From Hoyosella subflava DQS3-9A1 (GTDB lineage Bacteria > Actinomycetota > Actinomycetes > Mycobacteriales > Mycobacteriaceae): DNA of 64,000 nucleotides. Location of the stretch: positions 930,001 through 994,000 of the forward strand of contig NC_015564.1 in NCBI RefSeq assembly GCF_000214175.1. The letters are read 5' to 3'. The translations under genes were made by a program, and so were the position numbers. Below the pieces are notes generated by a model. That model was given only the letters and a program-made list of their open reading frames with translations, ran no database searches and was not told where the DNA came from. Of the stretch, positions 54,630 through 63,213 are shown piece by piece (within the stretch, counting starts at the first letter, position 1; each line of letters starts with the position of its first letter).

Positions 54630-55404
54630 GTGTGCTGCCCCCGTTGGAATGCCCACCTGATCGTGCGAGAAATTCTTGTCGCGCACCGTCTGATACGCCG
54701 GCGAGGTTTAGTTCGAACGTGAATCCCTGTTCGTATCGGTAGCTGCGGTGGACGGGCTGCGGGTCAATCCCGTTGATGGCTTCCTTTGCTTTGCGGATCA
54801 CTCGGGTGTCTTTGGCCGCGATAGCACGAGCAACCTCGAGGGCCGCTTCGTCGAGCTCGTCGCGCGGGACGACGCGGTAAACGGATCCGTGGTGCAGAAG
54901 TTGCTGTGCGGTAATGGTGCTCGCGGTGTAGTACAGGGCGCGCATCAAATGTTGCGGGACTAAGCGGGCCAGGTGGGTGGCTGCCCCGAGGGCGCCGCGG
55001 TCGACCTCAGGCAGGCCGAACGTCGCGTCGTCAGACGCGATGACGATATCGGCGTTGCCGACAAGCCCGATACCACCACCGAGGCAGTAACCGTTCACGG
55101 CCGCGATCACAGGCACTTTGCAGTCATAGACCGCGGCGAACGCGGCGGCGCAACCCTGGTTTGCTCCGATGAGTGCTGAGTACCCTTCGCTGCGCTCGAT
55201 CTCTTTGATGTCGACCCCGGCGTTGAAGCCACGCCCGTCTGCACGCAAAACAACCACATGGCAATCGGGGTCGTCTCCCGCGGCAGTGATCGCGTTCGCC
55301 ACGTCGAACCATCCCTGCACCGTCAAAGCGTTGACCGGTGGGGCGTTCATCGTTATCACCCGGATGTGTTTTCCGGTGTGGACCGAACTGACGGCTGCTG
55401 CCAT
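54622..55404 (-). CDS. echA20: EchA20-type crotonase-fold ring hydrolase
   Basis: 260 residues from the ATG at 55404 with GGAGGTAAAT directly upstream; three more in-frame codons groups before it run into the operator. Crotonase motifs: VITMNAPPVNALTVQGW, FNAGVDIKEIERSEG near 67-81 (oxyanion loop), and NGYCLGGGIGLVGNADIVIASDDATFGLPEVDRGALG near 104-140. In the HIP pathway EchA20 hydrolyses a ring C-C bond of the enone CoA ester. First gene of the leftward echA20-ipdABC-isomerase operon, divergent from two SDRs. Confidence 0.9.
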   Translation of the reverse strand: MAAAVSSVHTGKHIRVITMNAPPVNALTVQGWFDVANAITAAGDDPDCHVVVLRADGRGFNAGVDIKEIERSEGYSALIGANQGCAAAFAAVYDCKVPVIAAVNGYCLGGGIGLVGNADIVIASDDATFGLPEVDRGALGAATHLARLVPQHLMRALYYTASTITAQQLLHHGSVYRVVPRDELDEAALEVARAIAAKDTRVIRKAKEAINGIDPQPVHRSYRYEQGFTFELNLAGVSDGARQEFLARSGGHSNGGSTHG

Positions 55405-55416
55405 ATTTACCTCCGC

Positions 55417-55441
55417 TACCAAACCTAACACTTGCTTGGTA
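55417..55441. promoter_or_regulatory. Degenerate KstR2-type operator upstream of echA20 and the SDR pair
   Basis: The segment is bounded by TACCAA (55417-55422) and its inverse TTGGTA (55436-55441) and contains ACTTGCTTGGTA, sharing TGCTTGGTA with the strong KstR2 site at 42074. The left CAAG half is degraded to CACT. It lies 13 bp upstream of echA20 and 52 bp upstream of the SDR gene, the expected position for this arm of the KstR2 regulon. Confidence 0.6.
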
Positions 55442-55492
55442 CCGTATCAGGGAACCGGTCCAACCGGTAGGCGAGAGTTTGGAGGTTCCCTT

Positions 55493-56293
55493 ATGTCCGC
55501 ACCGTCCTTCGGCCTCGATGGTGCCGTCGTACTCGTGACGGGAGGAGTTCGGGGAGTCGGGGCTGGAATCACCCGGACGTTTCTGCGGCTCGGTGCCACT
55601 GTCGTGTGCTGCGCGCGGAACGAACCCGGCGATCCGGTCCACGCGGCGGGGCGCAACGCAGAGTTCCTGCCATGTGACGTCCGCGATGACCAGTCTGTCG
55701 CCGACCTGGTCGACAGCATTATCGACCGGCACGGGAAAATCGATGTCGCCGTCAACAATGCCGGCGGTGCGCCATACGCCCTGGCGGCAGATGCTTCACC
55801 ACGCTTCCACGAGAAAATAGTCAGTTTGAACTTGCTGGCACCCCTCTCCGTCGCACAGCACGCCAACAGGTACATGCAGGCGCAGGAGCAGGGCGGCTCC
55901 ATCGTCAATATCTGCAGCGTCAGCGGCACTCGGCCCTCGCCGGGAACTGCCGCATATGGAGCGGCCAAGGCCGGGCTCGACAATCTCACGCGCAGCCTTG
56001 CCGTCGAATGGGCGCCGAAAGTACGGGTCAACGCGCTGCGTGTCGGCATGGTGCACACGGAACTCTCGGCACTGCATTACGGCGACGATGACGGGATCGC
56101 CGCGGTCGGAGCGACGGTGCCACTGGGGAGGCTCGCGGCTCCGGAAGAGATCGGTATGTGCGCTGCATTCCTCGCCTCGCCGCTCGCGTCTTACGTCACC
56201 GGCGCGGCACTCGAAGTTCACGGCGGAGGGGAACGCCCCGCGTTCCTCGCCGCAGCCACCGCAAAAAACGCACACCTCGGAGGAGATCAATGA
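55493..56293 (+). CDS. Short-chain dehydrogenase/reductase (Rv3549c-like)
   Basis: 266 residues from the ATG at 55493 behind GGAGGTTCCCTT. SDR motifs: VVLVTGGVRGVGAGITRTF near 11-29, VNNAGGAPYAL near 84, NICSVSGTRPSPGTAAYGAAK near 136-156 with Ser, Tyr and Lys. M. tuberculosis Rv3549c holds the same place divergent from echA20 in the KstR2 regulon. Probably a hydroxyacyl-CoA or ring-alcohol dehydrogenase; substrate unproven. Overlaps the next SDR by 4 bp. Confidence 0.88.
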   Translation: MSAPSFGLDGAVVLVTGGVRGVGAGITRTFLRLGATVVCCARNEPGDPVHAAGRNAEFLPCDVRDDQSVADLVDSIIDRHGKIDVAVNNAGGAPYALAADASPRFHEKIVSLNLLAPLSVAQHANRYMQAQEQGGSIVNICSVSGTRPSPGTAAYGAAKAGLDNLTRSLAVEWAPKVRVNALRVGMVHTELSALHYGDDDGIAAVGATVPLGRLAAPEEIGMCAAFLASPLASYVTGAALEVHGGGERPAFLAAATAKNAHLGGDQ

Positions 56294-57195
56294 GCGGTAT
56301 CGCCGACGGGCGCATCGTCATCGTGACAGGCGCGGGACGGGGCATCGGGCGAGCCCACGCGCTCGCGTTCGCAGCGGAAGGCGCGAAGGTAATCGTCAAC
56401 GACATCGGTGTTGCCGCGGACGGTTCGGACCCGTCGTCCGCACCGGCGCAACAGGTTGTTGACGAGATCAGGGCGAGCGGTGGTAACGCTGTGGCCAACA
56501 CAGATGACATCGCGGAATGGGAAGGCGCACGGCGACTTATCCAGACAGCTGTGGACACATTCGGAGGACTCGATATCCTCGTGAACAATGCGGGATTCCT
56601 CCGCGACCGAATGCTCGTCAACCTCAGTGAAGACGAATGGGACGCCGTGATGCGCGTCCATCTGAAAGGTCATTTCGCGCCGATGCGGCACGCTGCTGCG
56701 TACTGGCGGCACGAATCAAAAGCGGGACGCCAGCGCGACGCACGAATCATCAACACAAGCTCCGGCGCGGGTTTGCTTGGCAGCATCGGGCAAGGCAACT
56801 ACGCCGCCGCGAAGGCGGGCATCGCGGCGTTGACGCTCGTCGCCGCAGCTGAGTTCGCCCGCTATGGTGTGCGCGTCAATGCGATCGCGCCTGCAGCGCG
56901 GACCCGCATGACAGAGGAGGCGTTCGCCGGCATGATGGCACGACCCGAGGACGGTTTCGACGCGATGGCACCCGAAAACGTGTCACCCCTGGTGGTTTGG
57001 CTCGGCAGTAGCGAATCCGTCGAAGTCAATGGCCGAGTGTTCGAGGTCGAGGGCGGGAAAGTGTCGGTTGCGCAAGGCTGGCGTCACGGACCTGCACGGG
57101 ACAAAGGGGAGCGGTGGGAACCTTCGGAACTAGGTCCTGTCGTGAAAGAGTTGCTCGCTGATGCGGCCGAACCCGAACCCGTTTACGGCGCGTGA
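56290..57195 (+). CDS. Short-chain dehydrogenase/reductase, long form (Rv3548c-like)
   Basis: 301 residues, ATG after AGGAGATCA and overlapping the previous stop. SDR motifs: IVTGAGRGIGRAHALAFAAEG near 10-30, VNDIGVAADG with the extended insert typical of peroxisomal multifunctional-enzyme dehydrogenases, LVNNAGFLRDRMLVNLSEDEW near 97-117, INTSSGAGLLGSIGQGNYAAAK near 155-176. The FLRDRML sequence points to the 3-hydroxyacyl-CoA dehydrogenase group, so beta-oxidation of the HIP side chain or a later acyl-CoA is likely. Ends 4 bp before the OYE-family gene. Confidence 0.88.
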   Translation: MSGIADGRIVIVTGAGRGIGRAHALAFAAEGAKVIVNDIGVAADGSDPSSAPAQQVVDEIRASGGNAVANTDDIAEWEGARRLIQTAVDTFGGLDILVNNAGFLRDRMLVNLSEDEWDAVMRVHLKGHFAPMRHAAAYWRHESKAGRQRDARIINTSSGAGLLGSIGQGNYAAAKAGIAALTLVAAAEFARYGVRVNAIAPAARTRMTEEAFAGMMARPEDGFDAMAPENVSPLVVWLGSSESVEVNGRVFEVEGGKVSVAQGWRHGPARDKGERWEPSELGPVVKELLADAAEPEPVYGA

Positions 57196-57199
57196 AACG

Positions 57200-58390
57200 A
57201 TGAACGACGTCCTCACGCCAGCACGGCTCGGCCCGATCACGCTGCGTAACCGCGTGATCAAAGCCGCGACGTTCGAGGGCCGCACGCCCCACGCGCTGGT
57301 GACGGACGATCTCATCGAGTTTCATCGCGCCGTGGCTGCGGGCGGCGTGGGCATGACTACCGTCGCGTACTGCGCGGTCGCCCCCGAGGGCCGAACCCAG
57401 CACGGCCAATTATGGATGCGGCCCGAAGCGGTACCCGGGTTGCAGCGCCTGACCGATGCGGTCCATCAAGAAGGTGCGGCGGTCTCGGCGCAGATCGGCC
57501 ACGCTGGCCCGGTCGCGAACGAAAAGTCGACGCGCCTGCGGGCATTGGCGCCCTCACGGATGTTCAGCCCGTTAAGCATGCGCCCCGTTCAGGCTGCCAG
57601 TATCGCTGACATCCGCAGGATAATCGGTGCCCACGCCCACGCGGCACGTATCGCGGTGGATGCCGGATTTGATGCGGTCGAGATCCACTTCGGTCACAAC
57701 TACTTCGTCAGTTCGTTTCTCAGCCCGCGCCTGAATCGGCGGCGCGACGAGTATGGTGGCCCGCTGCCGAACCGGGCCCGGCTGGCGCGCGAGATCGCCG
57801 AAGCGGTACGCATAGCGGTCGGGGACTCCATTGCCGTGCTCGCCAAGCTCAGCATGGACGATGGTGTGCCGGGTGGGTTCTGGCTCGATGAAGCGATCGA
57901 GGTGGCACAGTGGCTCGATGCCGACGGCCACCTCGATGCGCTGGAACTCACGGCAGGAAGCTCACTGCTCAACCCAATGTATCTGTTCCGCGGAGATGCC
58001 CCCGTTGCGGAGTTCGCGGCTGTGATGCCGCAGCCTATTCGGCTTGGGATCCGGCTCGGCGGGCGGGCGTTCCTCAAGTCCTACCCGTACCGTGATCTTT
58101 ACCTGCTTGAGCAGGCCAAGCAGGTAAGAGCCGCAGTGTGGATGCCGCTCGTGCTGCTCGGCGGGGTCACCGACCGCGCCTCGATGGACACCGCAATGGC
58201 AGAGGGTTTTGACTTCGTCGCGATCGCGCGGGCACTGTTGCGGGAACCGCACCTAATTAACCGGCTGAAGGAAGAACCAGCTGCGCAGTCGCTGTGTATC
58301 CACTGCAACAAGTGCATGCCGACAATCTTCACGCGTACGCGTTGCGTGCTGAACAGCGGCGAGCGTGTTGACGGCAATTGCACACATTAA
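57200..58390 (+). CDS. OYE-family NADH:flavin oxidoreductase with C-terminal Cys cluster
   Basis: 396 residues from the ATG at 57200, 4 bp after the SDR stop. FMN TIM barrel: LGPITLRNRVIKAATFEGRT near 10-28, AQIGHAGPVA near 108, FDAVEIHFGHNYFVSSFLSPRLNRRRDEYGG near 160-190, LGGVTDRASMDTAMAEGFDFVAIARALLREP near 325-355. The end carries CIHCNKC followed after nine residues by another Cys, like the 4Fe-4S site of 2,4-dienoyl-CoA reductases, but the second flavin/NAD domain of those enzymes is missing. Probably reduces an enone or dienoyl-CoA in ring C/D breakdown; electron donor uncertain. Confidence 0.86.
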   Translation: MNDVLTPARLGPITLRNRVIKAATFEGRTPHALVTDDLIEFHRAVAAGGVGMTTVAYCAVAPEGRTQHGQLWMRPEAVPGLQRLTDAVHQEGAAVSAQIGHAGPVANEKSTRLRALAPSRMFSPLSMRPVQAASIADIRRIIGAHAHAARIAVDAGFDAVEIHFGHNYFVSSFLSPRLNRRRDEYGGPLPNRARLAREIAEAVRIAVGDSIAVLAKLSMDDGVPGGFWLDEAIEVAQWLDADGHLDALELTAGSSLLNPMYLFRGDAPVAEFAAVMPQPIRLGIRLGGRAFLKSYPYRDLYLLEQAKQVRAAVWMPLVLLGGVTDRASMDTAMAEGFDFVAIARALLREPHLINRLKEEPAAQSLCIHCNKCMPTIFTRTRCVLNSGERVDGNCTH

Positions 58391-58489
58391 AAGAGCTCGC
58401 GACAGCGGAGACGTGCTGGGCTGCGGCGCGTAATGGCAGGCGTTGACATTGGATCGGTTGAAATGCGTGAGGTGCCCCCGATGTATGAC

Positions 58490-58795
58490 CTAGTTATAGG
58501 CCGTCATCGCCCCTGGCGACATGAGGGCGAAGCCATCGTCGGTAACCGCTATTGACGCGGGCGATGTCTCCCCGTCAGGGTGCCGGAGCTCCCACGCGGT
58601 GCTGCCGGTCCGCAGCTCCACCGCTCGTACCGCGTCGCTTCCCGCGAACAGCACGTTCCGGCCATCGAAGGCGATCATGTCAACCCACACCACCAACGGT
58701 CGATGCCACAAAAGTGCGCCGGTACGAAGGTCAATCGCGGCCTCAGTCTCACCGGCGCCATCCCGCAGCAGGGCAACGTCGCCAAGGATGGCCAC
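58490..58795 (-). pseudogene. PQQ-like beta-propeller repeat fragment
   Basis: 101 codons reading VAILGDVALLRDGAGETEAA, IDLRTGALLWHRPLVVWVD, FAGSDAVRAVELRTGSTAWELRHPDG: two to three outer strands of PQQ-like propeller repeats ([IV]DL-RTG-xx-W pattern). The frame is closed by a TAG a short way upstream, the only start candidate is a GTG without a ribosome site, and whole propeller proteins have 6-8 such repeats. So this is probably the C-terminal remnant of a decayed gene. A short expressed protein cannot be excluded. The flanking 99 bp on the fadA5-distal side show nothing else. Confidence 0.45.
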
Positions 58796-58950
58796 AGCGG
58801 TTCTGTGCGTCGCACCATCGATCTGCTCCTGACTGCGGGGTGGGTGAGTGTCCAGAAGCTACCGGGATATCGACATGGTGATCTAGGCCATAGCCCGCTG
58901 AGCGGGAGCATTCTCCACCCACGTGCGATGCGAGCAGGGATCATGTCCCC

Positions 58951-59244
58951 ATGACGCTGGATCCAGATAGTGCCGCACAGTGCTGGTGCTGTGGACGGGA
59001 GGTGGGCGAAGAACACCTCCTTCGCCTCGGAACACGGCCGGAGGCCGGTGTGTGCCTGGACTGTGCTCAGCACTTGCACCGGCGTGCGAAGGAACTAGCA
59101 GACCGCCAGCGCCCGTTCCCGACCCCGGCCTCCATCGTCCGTGCGGCGACGCGCTCCGTCCGCGACGCAGTGCTTTCCCGCGGGTGGCACGACCACCCAG
59201 CCGTCGGCTCCGCGCTGCGCCGAATTGACCGCTTCTTGCCGTGA
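58951..59244 (+). CDS. Small protein with two CxxC knuckles, unknown function
   Basis: 97 residues: CWCCGREV near 11-18 and CLDCAQHLHRRA near 35-46 make a probable zinc ribbon, followed by a basic helical tail (SIVRAATRSVRDAVLSRGW, RRIDRFLP). Composition and third-position G/C match real genes of the window. No ribosome site is obvious, and the neighbours (a PQQ fragment and fadA5) give no functional clue. I do not recognise a named family. Confidence 0.6.
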   Translation: MTLDPDSAAQCWCCGREVGEEHLLRLGTRPEAGVCLDCAQHLHRRAKELADRQRPFPTPASIVRAATRSVRDAVLSRGWHDHPAVGSALRRIDRFLP

Positions 59245-59343
59245 ACTCGCGAACCGAGGTGTCAACTTGGTGACATGTGCCGAGAAACGACCGTCGTTCA
59301 TCGGCAAGACGTGTGCGTTTCCCGGCACATGTGGCTGGAGGGG

Positions 59344-60558
<1,215 letters not shown>

Positions 60559-60605
60559 CTATGGATCTTAGTGTGCAGGCGGAGTAGGGTATCGCCTATC
60601 AATAG

Positions 60606-60619
60606 TAGAACGTGTTATA
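60606..60619. promoter_or_regulatory. KstR-type operator proximal to cyp125
   Basis: TAGAACGTGTTATA matches TnnAACnnGTTnnA at every fixed position. It lies 29 bp upstream of the cyp125 GTG start chosen here. A GTG inside the operator (60612) is in frame but is not credible as a start. Confidence 0.87.
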
Positions 60620-60647
60620 CCTGTGGGCGAACGGCCAGGAGGCAGAT

Positions 60648-61874
60648 GTGGGAGAACCGCGCATACCCGAAGGATTCGACTTCACCGACCCTGATCTGTG
60701 GGCGAAGCGTGTGCCGATCGAGGAGTTCGCCGAGCTGAGAAAGTCCGCTCCAGTGTGGTGGAATCCCCAACCTGCGGGCTTGAGCGGATTCGACGACGGC
60801 GGCTACTGGGTAGTGTCGAAACTCGCTGACGTCAAGGACATCTCGAAGAAGCCCGAGATCTTTTCGTCGACTGAAAACACGGCAATCATGCGCTTCAACG
60901 GCGATATTGAACGTGATCAGATCGATGCTCAGCGGGTCATCCTTATCAACATGGACCCGCCGGTGCACACGAAGGCGCGCCGCATCATCGCGAAGGGCTT
61001 CACCCCGCGCGCAGTTAGTGGCCTGCAGGACGCACTAACGGAGCGCGCCGCGCGCATCGTGCATGAGGCGAAGAAAGAGGGCAGCGGCGACTTCGTTCAG
61101 CAGGTCGCCTGCGAGCTGCCGTTACAGGCAATTGCCGAACTGCTCGGCGTTCCGCAAGAAGATCGGCGCAAAATCTTCGACTGGTCCAACGAGATGATCG
61201 GATACGACGATCCCGAATACGATATCGATCCACTCGCGGCGTCCACGGAACTCATGGGCTACGCCTGGAATATGGCCGAAGACCGCCGTAAGTGTCCGGT
61301 CGACGACATTGTCACCAAATTAGTCACAGCCGACATTGATGGTGAATCGCTCGCCTCAGAAGAGTTCGGCTTCTTCGTCATCCTTCTTGCAGTTGCTGGC
61401 AATGAGACGACTCGCAATGCGATTACACACGGCATGAAGGCGTTCATCGACCACCCCGACCAGTGGGAAATCTTCAAGGAACAGCAGCCGCGCACCACAC
61501 CGGACGAGATCGTTCGGTGGGCAACCCCGGTCACGGCATTTCAGCGCACGGCTACCGAGGACACGGAGCTCGGCGGGCAGGCGATTAAAAAGGGCCAGCG
61601 CGTCGGGCTATTCTACGCGTCAGCAAACTTCGATGAAGAGGCATTCGAGGAGCCGCAGAAGTTCAATATCCTCCGCGACCCCAACCCGCACGTGGGTTTC
61701 GGCGGCACCGGAACGCACTATTGCATCGGAGCCAACCTCGCTCGCTTAGAGATCGACCTTATGTTCAAGGCGATCGCGGACGCCATGCCGAACATCCGCG
61801 AGATCGGTCCGCCGGTGCGGCTGCGTTCGGGCTGGCTCAACGGGATCAAACACTATCCCGTGGCGTATGAGTAG
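60648..61874 (+). CDS. cyp125: CYP125-type steroid C26-monooxygenase
   Basis: 408 residues from the GTG at 60648 (GEPRIPEGFDF) with AGGAGG 5-6 nt upstream; the frame is open to 60612 through the operator. P450 features: I-helix AVAGNETTRNAITHGM near 240-255, RWATPVTAFQRTA (ERR region) near 285-297, heme loop VGFGGTGTHYCIGANLARLE with Cys359. CYP125 oxidises the terminal sterol side-chain methyl to the C26 acid. M. tuberculosis Cyp125 is 433 aa with a longer N-terminus. In that species the igr genes follow cyp125 directly; here they are about 56 kb away in this window and cyp125 is monocistronic, ending at a terminator. Confidence 0.94.
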   Translation: MGEPRIPEGFDFTDPDLWAKRVPIEEFAELRKSAPVWWNPQPAGLSGFDDGGYWVVSKLADVKDISKKPEIFSSTENTAIMRFNGDIERDQIDAQRVILINMDPPVHTKARRIIAKGFTPRAVSGLQDALTERAARIVHEAKKEGSGDFVQQVACELPLQAIAELLGVPQEDRRKIFDWSNEMIGYDDPEYDIDPLAASTELMGYAWNMAEDRRKCPVDDIVTKLVTADIDGESLASEEFGFFVILLAVAGNETTRNAITHGMKAFIDHPDQWEIFKEQQPRTTPDEIVRWATPVTAFQRTATEDTELGGQAIKKGQRVGLFYASANFDEEAFEEPQKFNILRDPNPHVGFGGTGTHYCIGANLARLEIDLMFKAIADAMPNIREIGPPVRLRSGWLNGIKHYPVAYE

Positions 61875-61917
61875 ACATTCCCGACCACCGCTCCGAAATC
61901 CAGCAGCGAGCGTCATA

Positions 61918-61945
61918 GAAAACCCGCGAAAACCGGGGGGTTTTC
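61918..61945. terminator. Hairpin between convergent cyp125 and Rieske gene
   Basis: GAAAACCC (61918-61925) and GGGTTTTC (61938-61945) form an 8-bp stem with a 12-nt loop. The right arm ends in TTTTC, giving a T-run for cyp125 transcripts, and the left arm gives the equivalent for leftward transcripts. It lies 44 bp after the cyp125 stop. Confidence 0.8.
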
Positions 61946-61982
61946 TTGACACGCGCAGCTGGATTCGGGGGTGACGGCGTTA

Positions 61983-63155
61983 TCAGGCCCCGGATTTGAC
62001 CGATTCGAGGACCCAGTTGTGGAACTCGGCGATGTGGTGCTCGCTGGGCACCAGGACGCCGCCGTCCGCGTAAACCCGCGAATCTGTGGCTGCCTGGCAG
62101 CGCTCACACGCTTCGAAGTCTTGCTGGTTGACTCGATGGAAGAGTTCGACAGACTTCGTAAGGTCCTTGCCGCTTTCCACGACCTCGGGCAGGTACAGCC
62201 AGTCGCATTCGACGATCGTGTGGTCGGGCGCCAGTGGGAACATCCGGTGAATAATCACGTGATCGGGAACCAGGTTGATGAAGACCTGTGGGCGGACAGT
62301 GACCGCGTAGTAACGCCGGTCCTGCTCCTCCGTCACATTGGGAATCCGGTCCAGCCCCTCAGAGCCGTCAACGGTGAAGCCCTTCACCTCCTCGCCGAAG
62401 AGAGCACCGTGGCCGACGAAGAACTGTGCGGCTAACCCATCGGCGAACTCCGGGAGTACTTCGGTGAGCTCGGGATGAATGGTCGCGCAGTGGTAGCACT
62501 CCATGAAGTTCTCGATGATGAGCTTCCAGTTGGCCTTGACGTCATACGTGATGCGCTTGCCCAGTTCGAGGTTTTCAACACCGTAGTGCTCGAGTGACTC
62601 CGCGTCGCCGAGGCGTGTTCGCACGTCATTGATGACCGTGTCGTCGAATGAGGGCGCTTCCGCCGCGAGGCACACCCAAATGTATCCGAGCCACTCGCGC
62701 ACATGCACTTTGCGGAGCCCGTACTCAGTGCGGTCGATGTCGGGCATGCTGGTGAGGTTAGGTGCAGCGATGAGCTTGCCCTCGAAGTCGTACGTCCACG
62801 CGTGATATGGGCACTGAAAGGAACGCTTGGCCTCACCGGACTCTGCGGTGCAGAGCTTCGCGCCCCGGTGACGGCAGATGTTGAAGAAGGCGCGCGCCTC
62901 ACCTTTTCGCGAGCGCGTGACGAGAATGCTCTCGCGGCCAACCTGCACGGTCTTAAAGGCGCCCGGCCTGGCAATGTCAGCGGAGCGGACGGCGCAGAAC
63001 CACAGCTGCTCGAAGATAAGTGCCTGCTCGCGGGCGAACATTTCGCTGTCCGAGTAGGCCGAGCCTGGGAGGGTAGGGAGGAGGCTATTCGGGAGGGTTT
63101 TAGCCGCTGAGGTCGCTGGGGCCCCTGTGGTCGCTGGAGAGTCGGTGACGGTCAT
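61983..63155 (-). CDS. Rieske-type oxygenase alpha subunit, glycine-betaine demethylase (GbcA)-like
   Basis: 390 residues, ATG behind AAGGAGCACTAGC. Rieske ligands in NICRHRGAKLC and QCPYHAWTYDFEGKL near 93-125. The mononuclear iron site ENFMECYHCATIHPEL near 215-230 gives two His. The opening LLPTLPGSAYSDSEMFAREQALIFEQLWFCAVRSADI-type region resembles GbcA/stachydrine demethylases rather than KshA. These remove an N-methyl group as formaldehyde. The neighbouring folD, a one-carbon folate gene, supports N-demethylation. The reductase partner is not in view. Substrate (glycine betaine or another quaternary amine) is inferred. Confidence 0.78.
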   Translation of the reverse strand: MTVTDSPATTGAPATSAAKTLPNSLLPTLPGSAYSDSEMFAREQALIFEQLWFCAVRSADIARPGAFKTVQVGRESILVTRSRKGEARAFFNICRHRGAKLCTAESGEAKRSFQCPYHAWTYDFEGKLIAAPNLTSMPDIDRTEYGLRKVHVREWLGYIWVCLAAEAPSFDDTVINDVRTRLGDAESLEHYGVENLELGKRITYDVKANWKLIIENFMECYHCATIHPELTEVLPEFADGLAAQFFVGHGALFGEEVKGFTVDGSEGLDRIPNVTEEQDRRYYAVTVRPQVFINLVPDHVIIHRMFPLAPDHTIVECDWLYLPEVVESGKDLTKSVELFHRVNQQDFEACERCQAATDSRVYADGGVLVPSEHHIAEFHNWVLESVKSGA

Positions 63156-63213
63156 GCTAGTGCTCCTTGCAGAATGAATGGCTGAGGAAAACAGAACGGC
63201 TAAAAGGCTGATT

